From: FLUQ01 sp031551515
GTDB taxonomy: Bacteria > Desulfobacterota > Desulfovibrionia > Desulfovibrionales > Desulfovibrionaceae
Assembly (NCBI GenBank): GCA_031551515.1
Contig: JAVBNL010000011.1
Coordinates: forward strand, 62,001 to 126,000
DNA: 64,000 bases
Direction: 5' to 3'
This document shows positions 9,091-17,195 of this stretch, in pieces. The notes below the pieces were generated by a model that searched no databases, was not told the origin of the DNA, and was given only the letters and a program-made list of their open reading frames with translations. Both the position numbers and the translations under genes were made by a program. Within the stretch, counting starts at the first letter, position 1. The number at the start of each line of letters is the position of its first letter.

Positions 9091-9312
9091 GTGGGCGGCA
9101 CAGAACAGCGCCTGGCCCGCCTGGAAGAAGGACTCTTTTTTCAAGAACGGCTGCTGCAAGACCTCAATACCGCCCTGACCGGCCAGCAGCGGCAGATGGA
9201 CAGAATGCAGAGCGAGCTGGAAGCGTTGCGGGAAAAAGTATTGGAACTGAGCGCGCTGCTTGACGAACCCGGCGGGGTCAGCACCCCGCCGCCGCATTAC
9301 AATCAAGGCTGA
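9091..9312 (+). CDS. slyX: SlyX-like coiled-coil protein
   Basis: A 73-residue protein that is almost entirely one coiled coil: EQRLARLEEGLFFQERLLQDLN is followed by QRQMDRMQSELEALREKV with leucines in heptads, then a short SlyX-like tail ending in PPPHY. The GTG start lies two bases after the EVE stop, so it is translated by coupling. The family's function is unknown. A longer reading of the same frame is an artefact of the GC-rich genes upstream. Confidence 0.8.
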   Translation: MGGTEQRLARLEEGLFFQERLLQDLNTALTGQQRQMDRMQSELEALREKVLELSALLDEPGGVSTPPPHYNQG

Positions 9313-9684
9313 AAAACCGGCCCGCTTGACGCAACTATCGGCCAGAAGCCGTTATTTAGCCCGTGCGCGGCCGAAGCCGGCATGACAACCACATTCACTT
9401 CGACCGCCGCATCCGGCAGCGGAAAATTCCGTCATGACTACGGGTTTCCGAGATTTGCCGCCCGATATGAAGCGAAGACACTGTAGCCCGGACCGGGCAT
9501 TTAATAAATACTTTCATGCACCATTTGGGTGGACAGGGGGAGTTGCCCTACCGCAGCGGGTTTGATACAAAACAGTCAAGTATATACTATGCACTAAAAG
9601 TTTTTTTATTTCGGGCGATATACTATTGCATTCGCAGCAGTGCGCGCCCGCGTAAAAAGGCGTCTCATAACAGTCAGGTGAGCC
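9313..9684 (+). other. Gene-free 372-bp leader region ahead of the PilZ gene
   Basis: No convincing ORF. The right third is AT-rich and carries a sigma-28-like promoter (9595-9621). A TTGACG at 9326 has no properly spaced -10. I see no riboswitch fold or terminator that I would defend. Confidence 0.6.
9595..9621 (+). promoter_or_regulatory. Sigma-28 (FliA)-type flagellar promoter
   Basis: TAAA at 9595-9598, 15 nt, then GGCGATAT at 9614-9621. The class III flagellar consensus is TAAA, 15 nt, GCCGATAA: the -35 tetrad matches fully and the -10 matches 6 of 8 at exact spacing. It is 64 nt ahead of the PilZ gene. Confidence 0.65.
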
Positions 9685-10371
9685 ATGTCGCAGGAAAAAC
9701 AGCAGCCTCAAGAAAAGCACAGCCGCCACACGGGGGTTCGATTATCCCTGGATGTGGGCATGCGCATGTCCATCAGCCTGGGCACGGACCGTGACGCTCA
9801 AGAAGGGCGCATCGCCGCCGACCTGGTCGGCATGGTTCACTTCGAATATCTTATCGTGCGCCTGCCGTGGGTGCCGGGCCTGCGCACCCGTCTGGTGGGC
9901 GGCGCTTCCGCCACGGTGCGCTTCGTCAGCGAAGGCGAGCTGTGCGGGTTTCAGAGCGAAATACTGACCCACGTGACCAAACCCGCTTTGCTTCTTTTCT
10001 TGCAATATCCCGAAGTTATCGAAAAGCTCGTTCTGCGGCAGCACAAACGCGTGCAGTGCGCGCTGCCCGCCCAGTTGCATTCGCGGCGCGGCGACGCCCA
10101 GGGTGTTATCGGCGACCTTTCGCGCGGCGGCTGCCGCCTGGCGGTCGACGTGCGCGGCCAGCACGAGTTGCGCCAAACCGTTGCGGGCGACGTTCTGGTG
10201 GTGCGCGCGACCCTTTCCGCGGACGGCCTGCCCCTTGCGGTCACCTGTACCGTGCGCAGCGTGGAAACGGACACCAACCGCATGCTGCTTGGCGTGTCGT
10301 TCACCGAGGCGGATGACGAGTTCTGGTCCAATCTCGACCTTTTTCTGGCCCATTCCGAACTGCTTGCCTGA
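9685..10371 (+). CDS. PilZ-domain c-di-GMP receptor (flagellar brake type)
   Basis: A 228-residue cytoplasmic protein. Residues 20-115 form a beta-rich domain like the YcgR N-terminal domain. The PilZ domain begins at RQHKR (about 127-131), which is the RxxxR c-di-GMP clamp, and has DLSRGG, the second binding motif (D/N-x-S-x-x-G). The C-terminal LLGVSFTEADDEFWSNLDLFL is typical of PilZ ends. A sigma-28-like promoter upstream fits YcgR-like control of flagellar speed in response to c-di-GMP; that role is inferred. The HD-GYP phosphodiesterase at 22 kb could lower its ligand. Confidence 0.88.
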   Translation: MSQEKQQPQEKHSRHTGVRLSLDVGMRMSISLGTDRDAQEGRIAADLVGMVHFEYLIVRLPWVPGLRTRLVGGASATVRFVSEGELCGFQSEILTHVTKPALLLFLQYPEVIEKLVLRQHKRVQCALPAQLHSRRGDAQGVIGDLSRGGCRLAVDVRGQHELRQTVAGDVLVVRATLSADGLPLAVTCTVRSVETDTNRMLLGVSFTEADDEFWSNLDLFLAHSELLA

Positions 10372-10382
10372 CGGCGAGCCTT

Positions 10383-11342
10383 ATGGACGCCCTGTTAGCC
10401 GACGGCGCCTTGCCCGCTCTGCTTTGGAACGGCGTCATACGGCCGCTTGCGCGCCTTTTGCCGGTCATGGCGCTGAGCCTGACCCTGGCCCATTTGCTTG
10501 AAGCCTTCGGCTGGACGGCCTTTATCGCAAAACTATCCGCACCCGCGGTGCGCCTTGCCCGCCTGGGGCCTGACGCCGGAGCGGCCTTTTCTCTGGCCTT
10601 TCTTTCACCGGCCGCGTCCAACGCCACGCTGGCGCAGGCTTTTGCCGACGGGCGCATCACGCGGCGCGAGCTCATGCTGGCCAATATTTTCAACAGCACC
10701 CCGGCTTTTCTGACGCACCTGCCTTCGCTTTTGGCGCTTTCTTTTTCTTTTCTGGGCGCCCACGCTTGTACCTACGTCGGCCTGACCTTTCTTGCCGCAA
10801 CCATGCGCACGGGCGGCGTGGCGCTGGCCGGGCGCTTTTTGCTGCCTCGAACGGCCGCAGCGCCTGAAAAGGACGCCCGCCCCGGACCGGCGCGCATCCG
10901 CGCTTCCCTCTGGCCGCAACTTAAACGGCGCATTCTGAAAATATGCCTGTTCACAGCGCCGGTCTATTGTCTTGTGGTTCTGCTGCAGTACGCAGGCTTT
11001 TTCAACGCGGTGGAGTCGTTTTTCACCGCCGGAAGCGGGCGGCTGCCTTTTCTGCCCCCGGCGGCGGCAGGCGTTGTGGCCGTGCACATCGCGGCGGAAA
11101 GCGGCGCGGCATTCGCCGCCGCCTCCGCCTTGCTGCACAACGGGGCCATCACCCCGGCGCAGGCTGTTACGGCGCTTTTGATCGGCAATATTCTCTCGTC
11201 GCCCATGCGGGCCTTTCGCCACCAGTTGCCGGCATACGCGGGCTATTTCACCCCGCGCCTGGCCCTGGCACTGGTTGCGGCCAGTCAGGGCTTGCGCGCG
11301 GCCAGTCTTGCACTCGTTACCATCGCCTATTGTTTGGCGTGA
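10383..11342 (+). CDS. Nucleoside-recognition (Gate) domain membrane protein
   Basis: A 319-residue polytopic inner-membrane protein with about eight hydrophobic segments. The N-terminal half carries FSLAFLSPAASNATLAQAF and IFNSTPAFLTHLPSL, and the C-terminal half AAGVVAVHIAAESGAAFAAA, matching the duplicated Gate fold found in nucleoside transporters and spore-maturation proteins SpmA/SpmB. Substrate unknown. It starts 11 nt after the PilZ gene and so may be expressed with it. Confidence 0.75.
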   Translation: MDALLADGALPALLWNGVIRPLARLLPVMALSLTLAHLLEAFGWTAFIAKLSAPAVRLARLGPDAGAAFSLAFLSPAASNATLAQAFADGRITRRELMLANIFNSTPAFLTHLPSLLALSFSFLGAHACTYVGLTFLAATMRTGGVALAGRFLLPRTAAAPEKDARPGPARIRASLWPQLKRRILKICLFTAPVYCLVVLLQYAGFFNAVESFFTAGSGRLPFLPPAAAGVVAVHIAAESGAAFAAASALLHNGAITPAQAVTALLIGNILSSPMRAFRHQLPAYAGYFTPRLALALVAASQGLRAASLALVTIAYCLA

Positions 11343-11415
11343 TGCTTTATCAGGTGCAGCTAAATATCTGCTTCTGTTTGCGGTTGAAATCACGTACAAA
11401 GAGTAGAAGAGTATA

Positions 11416-11537
11416 AAAAGATGGATTTTGTTCTCCGGCAAGGAAAGGGCCGATTCCGGGCCGGGGATAGTACTCTTACTGTACAGCCCCGGCCCGGAAT
11501 CGGCCCATGACGCGGCCGAAGGACAAAGACACTTTTT
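11416..11537 (+). repeat. Hairpin repeat family A, copy 1 (abuts a start codon)
   Basis: A 20-bp perfect inverted repeat (11447-11466 with 11487-11506) encloses a 20-nt loop containing GTACTCTTACTGTAC. An imperfect outer stem pairs the left AAAAAGATGG side with CACTTTTT, which runs straight into the ATG at 11538. Nearly the same element lies at 19146-19269, and a variant at 12850-12976. No good ribosome site is visible apart from AAGGA about 15 nt out. Confidence 0.8.
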
Positions 11538-12848
11538 ATGTATACCGGCCTGATGCTGCTCGTGGCGCTTTTGCTGGTCGTGCTGAACGGCCTTTTCGTC
11601 GCGGCGGAATTCGCCTTTGTCAAGGCGCGCAAAACCAAACTGGAACTGCTGGCCGACCAGGGCAACCGCGGGGCGAAGCGGGCCCTTTTCGGCGTGACGC
11701 ACCTGGACGCCTATCTTTCGGTCTGCCAACTGGGCATCACCCTTTCCAGCCTGGGCCTGGGCTGGCTTGGCGAGCCCGCCGTGGCCGCCCTGCTGCGCCC
11801 TTTGCTGCTGCTCGTCGGCGTGGACAGCCCGGCGCTGATCACTTCGCTTTCCATTGCCGTGGGTTTCACGTTCATCACTTTTCTGCACGTGGTCTTCGGC
11901 GAGCTGATGCCCAAATCCATCGCCATTCAACGGGCGGAACAGACCGTGCTGCTGCTTGCCTTGCCCATGCGCGTCTTTTACCTGCTGTGCTTTCCCGTGG
12001 TCACGGTGATGAACGGCATATCCAACAAATTTTTGCACCTGGCGGGCCTGCACACCGCATCGGAAGCGGAACAATTCCATTCGCCCGAAGAGTTGCGCAT
12101 GCTCATTCTCGACTCTGAAAAAAGCGGCCAGCTTGACGAGGGCGAAGGCCGCATGCTGGGCAACATCTTCAGTTTTTACAAGAAGATGGCCAAAGACATC
12201 ATGATCCACCGCATGGATACGATGGCGCTGGACATCACCGCCGGGGTTCAGGCGGCCGTTAATTTCGCCGGCAAAAGCGGGCACACGCGCTTTCCGGTTT
12301 ACGACGGCAACCGCGACAATATTATCGGGTTTCTGCACGCCAAAGACCTGTTGCAGCAAAAACCCGACGCCGACCTGCGCACCCTGGTGCGCGAGCCTTT
12401 ATACGCCTATGAAACCGCACACCTGGACAGGGTGCTTGAGATGATGCAGGCCTCGCGCCAGCAGTTTTGCGTCATTGTCGACGAATACGGCGCCTGGCAG
12501 GGCATCATCACCATGGAAGACATTGTGGAGGCCATTGTCGGCGACATTCAGGACGAATTCGACAACGAAGCGCCGGAATATGAAGAGCAACCGGACGGTT
12601 CCGTCCTGATTTCCGCCGATCTGTCTTTGGACGATCTGGCCGCGCGCATGGATATTAAGTGTCCCGACAAAGACACCAACCCGTATAAAATCATCGCCGC
12701 GCACATTATCGACATGCTGGGCCGCATCCCCGCGGAAGGCGACCACATATCGCTGTGCGGCAAGCGCTTCACCGTGAATGTCATGGACAGGAACCGTATC
12801 CGCCGGGTGCGCGTCACCGATGAATACCCGGAAAACAACGATGAATAA
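11538..12848 (+). CDS. CNNM/CorC-HlyC family transporter (CBS-pair 'hemolysin')
   Basis: 436 residues. The DUF21/CNNM membrane domain (1-190) starts MYTGLMLLVALLLVVLNGLFVAAEFAFVK in type and includes HVVFGELMPKSIA, the conserved core. A CBS pair spans about 205-335 (IMIHRMDTM, HTRFPVYDGNRDNIIGFLHAKDL, CVIVDEYGAWQGIITMEDIVEAIVGDIQDE). A CorC/HlyC domain (350-430) closes. Relatives export Mg2+ or Co2+; early hemolysin naming is misleading. The start codon directly follows hairpin repeat A1, so initiation may depend on that fold. Confidence 0.93.
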   Translation: MYTGLMLLVALLLVVLNGLFVAAEFAFVKARKTKLELLADQGNRGAKRALFGVTHLDAYLSVCQLGITLSSLGLGWLGEPAVAALLRPLLLLVGVDSPALITSLSIAVGFTFITFLHVVFGELMPKSIAIQRAEQTVLLLALPMRVFYLLCFPVVTVMNGISNKFLHLAGLHTASEAEQFHSPEELRMLILDSEKSGQLDEGEGRMLGNIFSFYKKMAKDIMIHRMDTMALDITAGVQAAVNFAGKSGHTRFPVYDGNRDNIIGFLHAKDLLQQKPDADLRTLVREPLYAYETAHLDRVLEMMQASRQQFCVIVDEYGAWQGIITMEDIVEAIVGDIQDEFDNEAPEYEEQPDGSVLISADLSLDDLAARMDIKCPDKDTNPYKIIAAHIIDMLGRIPAEGDHISLCGKRFTVNVMDRNRIRRVRVTDEYPENNDE

Positions 12849-12849
12849 T

Positions 12850-12976
12850 GGTAGCGGCTCAATTTGCCGTCAGGCGAGGAAAGTCGCGTTTTCGCGGCGG
12901 GAAGTGTACTCTTTTGGTACATGACCGACGCAAAAACGCGGCTTGACGAAGCATCACGGCAAATTCAGCCGCTACC
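12850..12976 (+). repeat. Hairpin repeat family A, copy 2 (divergent)
   Basis: Outer arms 12850-12870 and 12956-12976 pair over 21 bp with one mismatch. Inside is a second stem (AAGTCGCGTTTTCGC with GCAAAAACGCGGCTT) closing on a loop with GTACTCTTTTGGTAC. The loop and the GGCGAGGAAA / TGACGAAGC flanks match copies 1 and 3, but the arm sequences are different. It ends 11 nt before the sppA ATG. Confidence 0.75.
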
Positions 12977-12987
12977 CGAGGTACCAT

Positions 12988-13881
12988 ATGAGCCAATACC
13001 CCCTGCCGCTGCCCTTGCGCAAACGGCGTCCTTTTTTGTTTTGCTTTCTGCTGCTGCTCGGCCTTCTGGCCGTTGTCATGCTCATTTCCGCCGCGCTCGG
13101 CTATGCCGAAAACAAGGGCATGTTCGGTAAACGCCTGGGTCTTATTCGCATTGAAGGCTTTATCGGCGATGCGGAAAAAGTCGCATCCTGGGCCGGCAAA
13201 CTGCAACGCGACGATTCCGTGGCCGGGGTGCTCTTGCGCATAGACTCCCCGGGCGGGGCCGTCGCCCCTTCGCAAGAAATGCATGCGGCCGTAAAACGGC
13301 TGGCCGCGGTCAAGCCCGTGATTGTTTCGATGGGCACGGCGGCCGCTTCCGGCGGCTATTATATCGCGGTGGCCGGGCACGAAATCTTTGCCAGCCCCTC
13401 GACCCTGACCGGCTCCATCGGGGTGCGCATGCAGCTTGCCAACGTGCAGGGCCTGATGCAGACCTTGGGCGTTAAATCCGAAAGCATGGCCACCGGCAAA
13501 TTCAAAACCACGGGTTCGCCCTTTCAGCCCCTGACCGACGACGAAAGAAAATACCTCGACGCTCTTTTGGGCGACATGCAGCAGGAATTCGTGCGCACGG
13601 TGGCGGAAGGACGCAAGCTCCCGCTTGAAACCGTGGCCGCGCTGGCCGACGGGCGGGCTTTCACCGGCCATCAGGCCTTGGCGCTCAAACTGGTGGACCG
13701 CCTGGGCGACCGGGAAGCGGCCTACCTGCGCCTGGCGGAAATCTGCAAACTGCCCGGCAGGCCGAAACTGCTGCGAGACCCCAAAGGCGGCGCGCCTTGG
13801 TGGAAAGAGCTGCTGACTTCCCTTTTGGACCTTGAACAAGCGCGGGGGGTCGCTGTGCCCCGCTATTCGTTCTATTATTGA
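12988..13881 (+). CDS. sppA: Signal peptide peptidase SppA (short, 36K type)
   Basis: A 297-residue membrane-anchored serine protease that degrades cleaved signal peptides. A basic N-terminus and one membrane segment (LFCFLLLLGLLAVVMLISAAL) are followed by the ClpP-like fold: LRIDSPGG, then AAASGGYYIA with the nucleophile Ser near 121, then GKFKTTGSPF with the general-base Lys near 171/173. This is the single-domain bacterial form, not the 67K tandem form. I use the ATG at 12988; an in-frame TTG upstream would lie inside repeat A2. It is followed by the transferred ATPase cassette. Confidence 0.92.
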   Translation: MSQYPLPLPLRKRRPFLFCFLLLLGLLAVVMLISAALGYAENKGMFGKRLGLIRIEGFIGDAEKVASWAGKLQRDDSVAGVLLRIDSPGGAVAPSQEMHAAVKRLAAVKPVIVSMGTAAASGGYYIAVAGHEIFASPSTLTGSIGVRMQLANVQGLMQTLGVKSESMATGKFKTTGSPFQPLTDDERKYLDALLGDMQQEFVRTVAEGRKLPLETVAALADGRAFTGHQALALKLVDRLGDREAAYLRLAEICKLPGRPKLLRDPKGGAPWWKELLTSLLDLEQARGVAVPRYSFYY

Positions 13882-13906
13882 AAAAACACCTTCAACGAGG
13901 TTGCTC

Positions 13907-15052
13907 ATGATACTTACGCGTATTGAACTAAAAAACTGGCGAAATTTTGCCGATGTCAATGTGGCGTGCGGAAAACGCATGTTTTTGATCGGCCCGAACG
14001 CTTCGGGAAAGTCAAACTTTCTGGATGCGTTGCGGTTTTTAAGAGACGTTGCGCAAGATGGCCTGGAGAAGGCCGTAGTGGATCAACGGGGGGGTATAAA
14101 AAAAGTCAGACATCTTGGCGCACGGCGGCAACCGGATATTACTGTTGCGGTTACACTCGATGATACCTGGCGGTATTCTCTTACTTTCGGCGCAAGGCAA
14201 GGAAAAGATGTCCCATACATTGTCAGCGAAGAAGTTCACAAAAAAACCGAAGGAAGCGCATCGTGGCGAGCAGTGCTGCAACGCCCAGATGGAAATGACA
14301 AAAAAGACGAGTTGCGCTTGACACAAACCGCGTTACAGCAAGTGATCGCAAACAAGGATTTCAGAGAAGTCGCTGATTTTTTTTCCAGCATTCAGTATAG
14401 GCATATCCTGCCTCAACTTGTGCGTGAGCCGAAGGCCTTTTCGCCCAATCCTGTAAGCAATGACCCCTACGGACGCGACCTTGTCCAAACCATCTGGAAT
14501 ACCCCGAAGCGAACTCGTGAATCACGCCTGACAAAAATCAATGACGCATTAAAAGTCGCCGTGCCTCAGCTAAAAGATTTGGCAGTCGAACCAGATAAGA
14601 ACGGGCTGCCTCACTTTAAAGTAAACTATGCTCATTGGAGGGCAAGCGGAGCCTATCAAAGCGAATCCTCTTTTTCTGACGGAACGCTGCGCCTCCTTGC
14701 GTTGTTGTGGTCGATTCTGGATAGCGGCGGCCCTCTCTTGCTGGAAGAGCCAGAGTTGTCGCTGCATGAAGAGATAGTCGCGCAACTGCCCGTTTTGTTC
14801 GCGCGTATGGACAGGGACAAAAAAAAGGGCATACGGCAAATTTTTGTCACTACCCACTCCGAAGCGCTCTTGGACGACCCAGGTATAGGCGCTGACGAAG
14901 TGCTTCGGTTTGAACCTGGAGGAGAGGGAACAAACGTGCTGCCGTCTAGTCCACAGGATGCTGCTTTGATTGAAGAGGGCCGGTTAACCGTGGCAGATGT
15001 GCTGCTGCCCAAGACCAAGCCCGCCAACACTGAACTACTACGGCTGTTTTAG
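13907..15052 (+). CDS. AAA/ABC-type ATPase of an OLD/PARIS-like defence pair
   Basis: A 381-residue SMC-like ATPase. Walker A is GPNASGKS (29-36), the signature-like block is FSDGTLRLLAL, Walker B with catalytic Glu is LLEEPELSLHEE (about 279-286), and the H-loop is TTHSEALL (about 315). Such ATPases sit beside TOPRIM or other nucleases in OLD, AbiL and PARIS systems; the partner here starts two bases later. Codon use and base composition are visibly less GC-rich than the flanking sppA and malQ, suggesting horizontal acquisition. The ATG follows AACGAGG. Defence role is inference from architecture. Confidence 0.82.
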   Translation: MILTRIELKNWRNFADVNVACGKRMFLIGPNASGKSNFLDALRFLRDVAQDGLEKAVVDQRGGIKKVRHLGARRQPDITVAVTLDDTWRYSLTFGARQGKDVPYIVSEEVHKKTEGSASWRAVLQRPDGNDKKDELRLTQTALQQVIANKDFREVADFFSSIQYRHILPQLVREPKAFSPNPVSNDPYGRDLVQTIWNTPKRTRESRLTKINDALKVAVPQLKDLAVEPDKNGLPHFKVNYAHWRASGAYQSESSFSDGTLRLLALLWSILDSGGPLLLEEPELSLHEEIVAQLPVLFARMDRDKKKGIRQIFVTTHSEALLDDPGIGADEVLRFEPGGEGTNVLPSSPQDAALIEEGRLTVADVLLPKTKPANTELLRLF

Positions 15053-15054
15053 GC

Positions 15055-15657
15055 ATGCTGGTCAATCTGCTTTTAGAAGGCCGGCTTGAAGAGCCCGTGG
15101 CAGACAAACTCCTGAACTTTTGCGGACACGATAAAGGCACGGTTTATGGCATGCGCGGGTGTAACTACATCCGCAGTAAAGCTGCTGGGTTTCAAGCAAC
15201 GGCGATGCGAGGCAACGCCTTGTTGGTGCTGACTGACTTTATGGATGCACAGGCTGCCTGCCCTCCTGAAGCTTTGCAGAGCTATTTTCTCAGCACCTGC
15301 CCTTCGCCGTCACCCTATTTTCTGTGCCGCTTTGCCGTTAATGAACTGGAAAGCTGGCTTCTTGCGGACCGGGAGGCCCTGGCTGGTTTCCTGCATATTT
15401 CTGTAACGAAGGTGCCACCCAATCCCGACAATGAACCGGACCCAAAACAATCTCTGGTAAATCTGGCCAGGTTATCAAAGAAAAGTTCGATTCGAGACAG
15501 CATTGCACCTCCTTCGGGGCATAAGGGAGCAGTTTCTCCCCTATATTTGGCGACAATGTCCGGATTCGTTGTGAATAACTGGGCCGTTGACGCGGCAATG
15601 AAGCATTCTCCCAGTCTGCGGCGCTGTGTGGAGCGTCTGCAACAACTGGAGTCGTAA
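15055..15657 (+). CDS. TOPRIM-like (DUF4276-type) effector partner
   Basis: A 200-residue protein resembling DUF4276/TOPRIM-like nuclease partners of AAA ATPases. Visible features are the N-terminal strand LLLEGRLEEP with Glu8 where TOPRIM has its catalytic Glu, a second strand LLVLTDFMDA with Asp61 and Asp64 in place of DxD, and FAVNELESWLLADREAL, a block typical of DUF4276. It begins two bases after the ATPase stop. Likely the toxic nuclease or nucleotide-acting subunit, held or triggered by the ATPase; this is inferred. The exact family needs a profile search. Confidence 0.65.
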   Translation: MLVNLLLEGRLEEPVADKLLNFCGHDKGTVYGMRGCNYIRSKAAGFQATAMRGNALLVLTDFMDAQAACPPEALQSYFLSTCPSPSPYFLCRFAVNELESWLLADREALAGFLHISVTKVPPNPDNEPDPKQSLVNLARLSKKSSIRDSIAPPSGHKGAVSPLYLATMSGFVVNNWAVDAAMKHSPSLRRCVERLQQLES

Positions 15658-15689
15658 AAGAGACAAGGCCCTCAAAGGAGAATCATTTC

Positions 15690-17195
15690 ATGCGCGTGCG
15701 CCTTAGCGGTGTTTTGCTGCACATCTCGTCCCTGCCCTCTTCGCGCAACATAGGCGACCTGGGCCCATCCGCCCACGCCTTCGCCCGCCTGCTGGCCGAA
15801 TGCGGCCAAAGCGCCTGGCAGTTTCTGCCGCTGGGGCCCACATCTCCCGCCATAGGCAACTCGCCCTATTCCAGCCCCTCGGCCTTTGCGGGCAATGCGC
15901 TTTTCATCAGCCCCGAACTGCTGGTGCAAGAGGGTTTTATTTCGCACGCCGACTGCGACGCCGCCTGCGCCGGCGATTTCGGCCGCGAAACGGTTGTTGA
16001 TTACGTGCGGGCGGAAAAAGAACGCGAGGCCTTGCTTGACGCGGCCTTTGAAAAAAACCGCCACCGGCTGGATACGGACGCCGGCTTTGCCGCCTTTCGG
16101 GCGGAACACGCCTTTTGGCTGGACGATTACGCCCGGTTTATGACCATCAAGCGCGCTCACGGCGGGGCGGTGTGGACCAGATGGCCCGAAAAGCTGGCCC
16201 GGCGCGACCCTTCCGCCCTGGCCGCCTGGGATAACGGCGAACGTGACGCCATGCAGCGCGAGCGCTTCATCCAGTATCTGTTCTTCCGCCAGTGGGCGGC
16301 TCTCCGCGCGCATTGCCGCAAACTGGGGCTGCGCCTGATCGGCGACGCGCCCATTTATGTGACCCACGACAGCGCCGACGTCTGGGCCAACCCTTGCTTT
16401 TTCAAACTGGACGGCGCGTTCGAGCCCACCGTGGTGGCCGGAGTGCCGCCGGACTATTTCAGCGCCACGGGCCAGCGCTGGGGCAACCCCGTCTATGAAT
16501 GGGAAGCTTTGCGCCATGACGGATTCCGCTGGTGGATTCAAAGGCTGGAGCACAACCTGTTGCTGTTCGACACGGTGCGGCTGGATCATTTCCGGGGTTT
16601 CGCCGGGTATTGGGAAATACCGGCAACGGAAAAGACCGCCGTCAACGGCAAATGGGTGGAAGCGCCCGGAGACGCGCTTTTCGCCGTGCTGGCCCGGCGC
16701 ATGGGGCATCTGCCTTTCATCGCCGAAGATTTGGGCGTCATCACCCCGGACGTGCGCGAGCTGCAACGCGACTACCGCCTGCCGGGCATGGCCATTTTGC
16801 AGTTCGCCTTCGGCGGCGGCGCGAACCCGTATGCGCCCTTCCGTCTTGACCCGTACCGGGTGGTCTATCCCGGCACCCACGACAACGCCCCGACAAAAGG
16901 CTGGTTTTGCTGCGACGCGAGCCACGAGGAAAAAGAAAACCTGGCCGCCTACGCGGGGCACGAGATCACGGAAGAGAACTGCCATAAAACCCTGCTGCGC
17001 CTCGCCCACGCATCCGTCGCGGGCCTTTCCATCGTACCCATGCAGGATGTGCTGGGCCTGGGCATGGATGCGCGCATGAACACCCCGTCGGTGGCGGAAG
17101 GCAACTGGACCTGGCGCATGCGGCCTGACGACATGCGCACTGACGCCATGAGCCACCTGACCCGGGCCACGAGCCTGTTCGGGAGGATTGCGTGA
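15690..17195 (+). CDS. malQ: 4-alpha-glucanotransferase (amylomaltase)
   Basis: A 501-residue GH77 enzyme that transfers glucan chains between maltodextrins. Family blocks are LHISSLPSSRNIGDLG, WQFLPLGPTSP, GNSPYSSPSAFAGN at the N-terminus; VRLDHFRGF contains the nucleophile Asp, FIAEDLGVITPDV the acid/base Glu, and VYPGTHDNAPTKGW the third catalytic Asp. AAAGGAG lies 11 nt before the ATG. The last codons overlap the start of a PFK-2-like gene, linking glycogen/maltodextrin turnover to glycolytic control. Confidence 0.96.
   Translation: MRVRLSGVLLHISSLPSSRNIGDLGPSAHAFARLLAECGQSAWQFLPLGPTSPAIGNSPYSSPSAFAGNALFISPELLVQEGFISHADCDAACAGDFGRETVVDYVRAEKEREALLDAAFEKNRHRLDTDAGFAAFRAEHAFWLDDYARFMTIKRAHGGAVWTRWPEKLARRDPSALAAWDNGERDAMQRERFIQYLFFRQWAALRAHCRKLGLRLIGDAPIYVTHDSADVWANPCFFKLDGAFEPTVVAGVPPDYFSATGQRWGNPVYEWEALRHDGFRWWIQRLEHNLLLFDTVRLDHFRGFAGYWEIPATEKTAVNGKWVEAPGDALFAVLARRMGHLPFIAEDLGVITPDVRELQRDYRLPGMAILQFAFGGGANPYAPFRLDPYRVVYPGTHDNAPTKGWFCCDASHEEKENLAAYAGHEITEENCHKTLLRLAHASVAGLSIVPMQDVLGLGMDARMNTPSVAEGNWTWRMRPDDMRTDAMSHLTRATSLFGRIA

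Noticed and set aside
9326..9357. TTGACG...TTATTT as a sigma-70 promoter for the PilZ gene
   Set aside because: Spacing of 20 bases and over 300 bases from the gene; the sigma-28 match is better placed.
10605..12359. Long minus-strand reading frame (584 codons) across the Gate-domain and CorC genes
   Set aside because: Antisense shadow of GC-rich genes; composition is rich in His/Gln/Arg/Gly with no fold signature, and it crosses repeat A1.
15672..17156. 494-codon frame opposite malQ
   Set aside because: Mirror of malQ codon bias; no ribosome site or family motif, while malQ has all catalytic residues.
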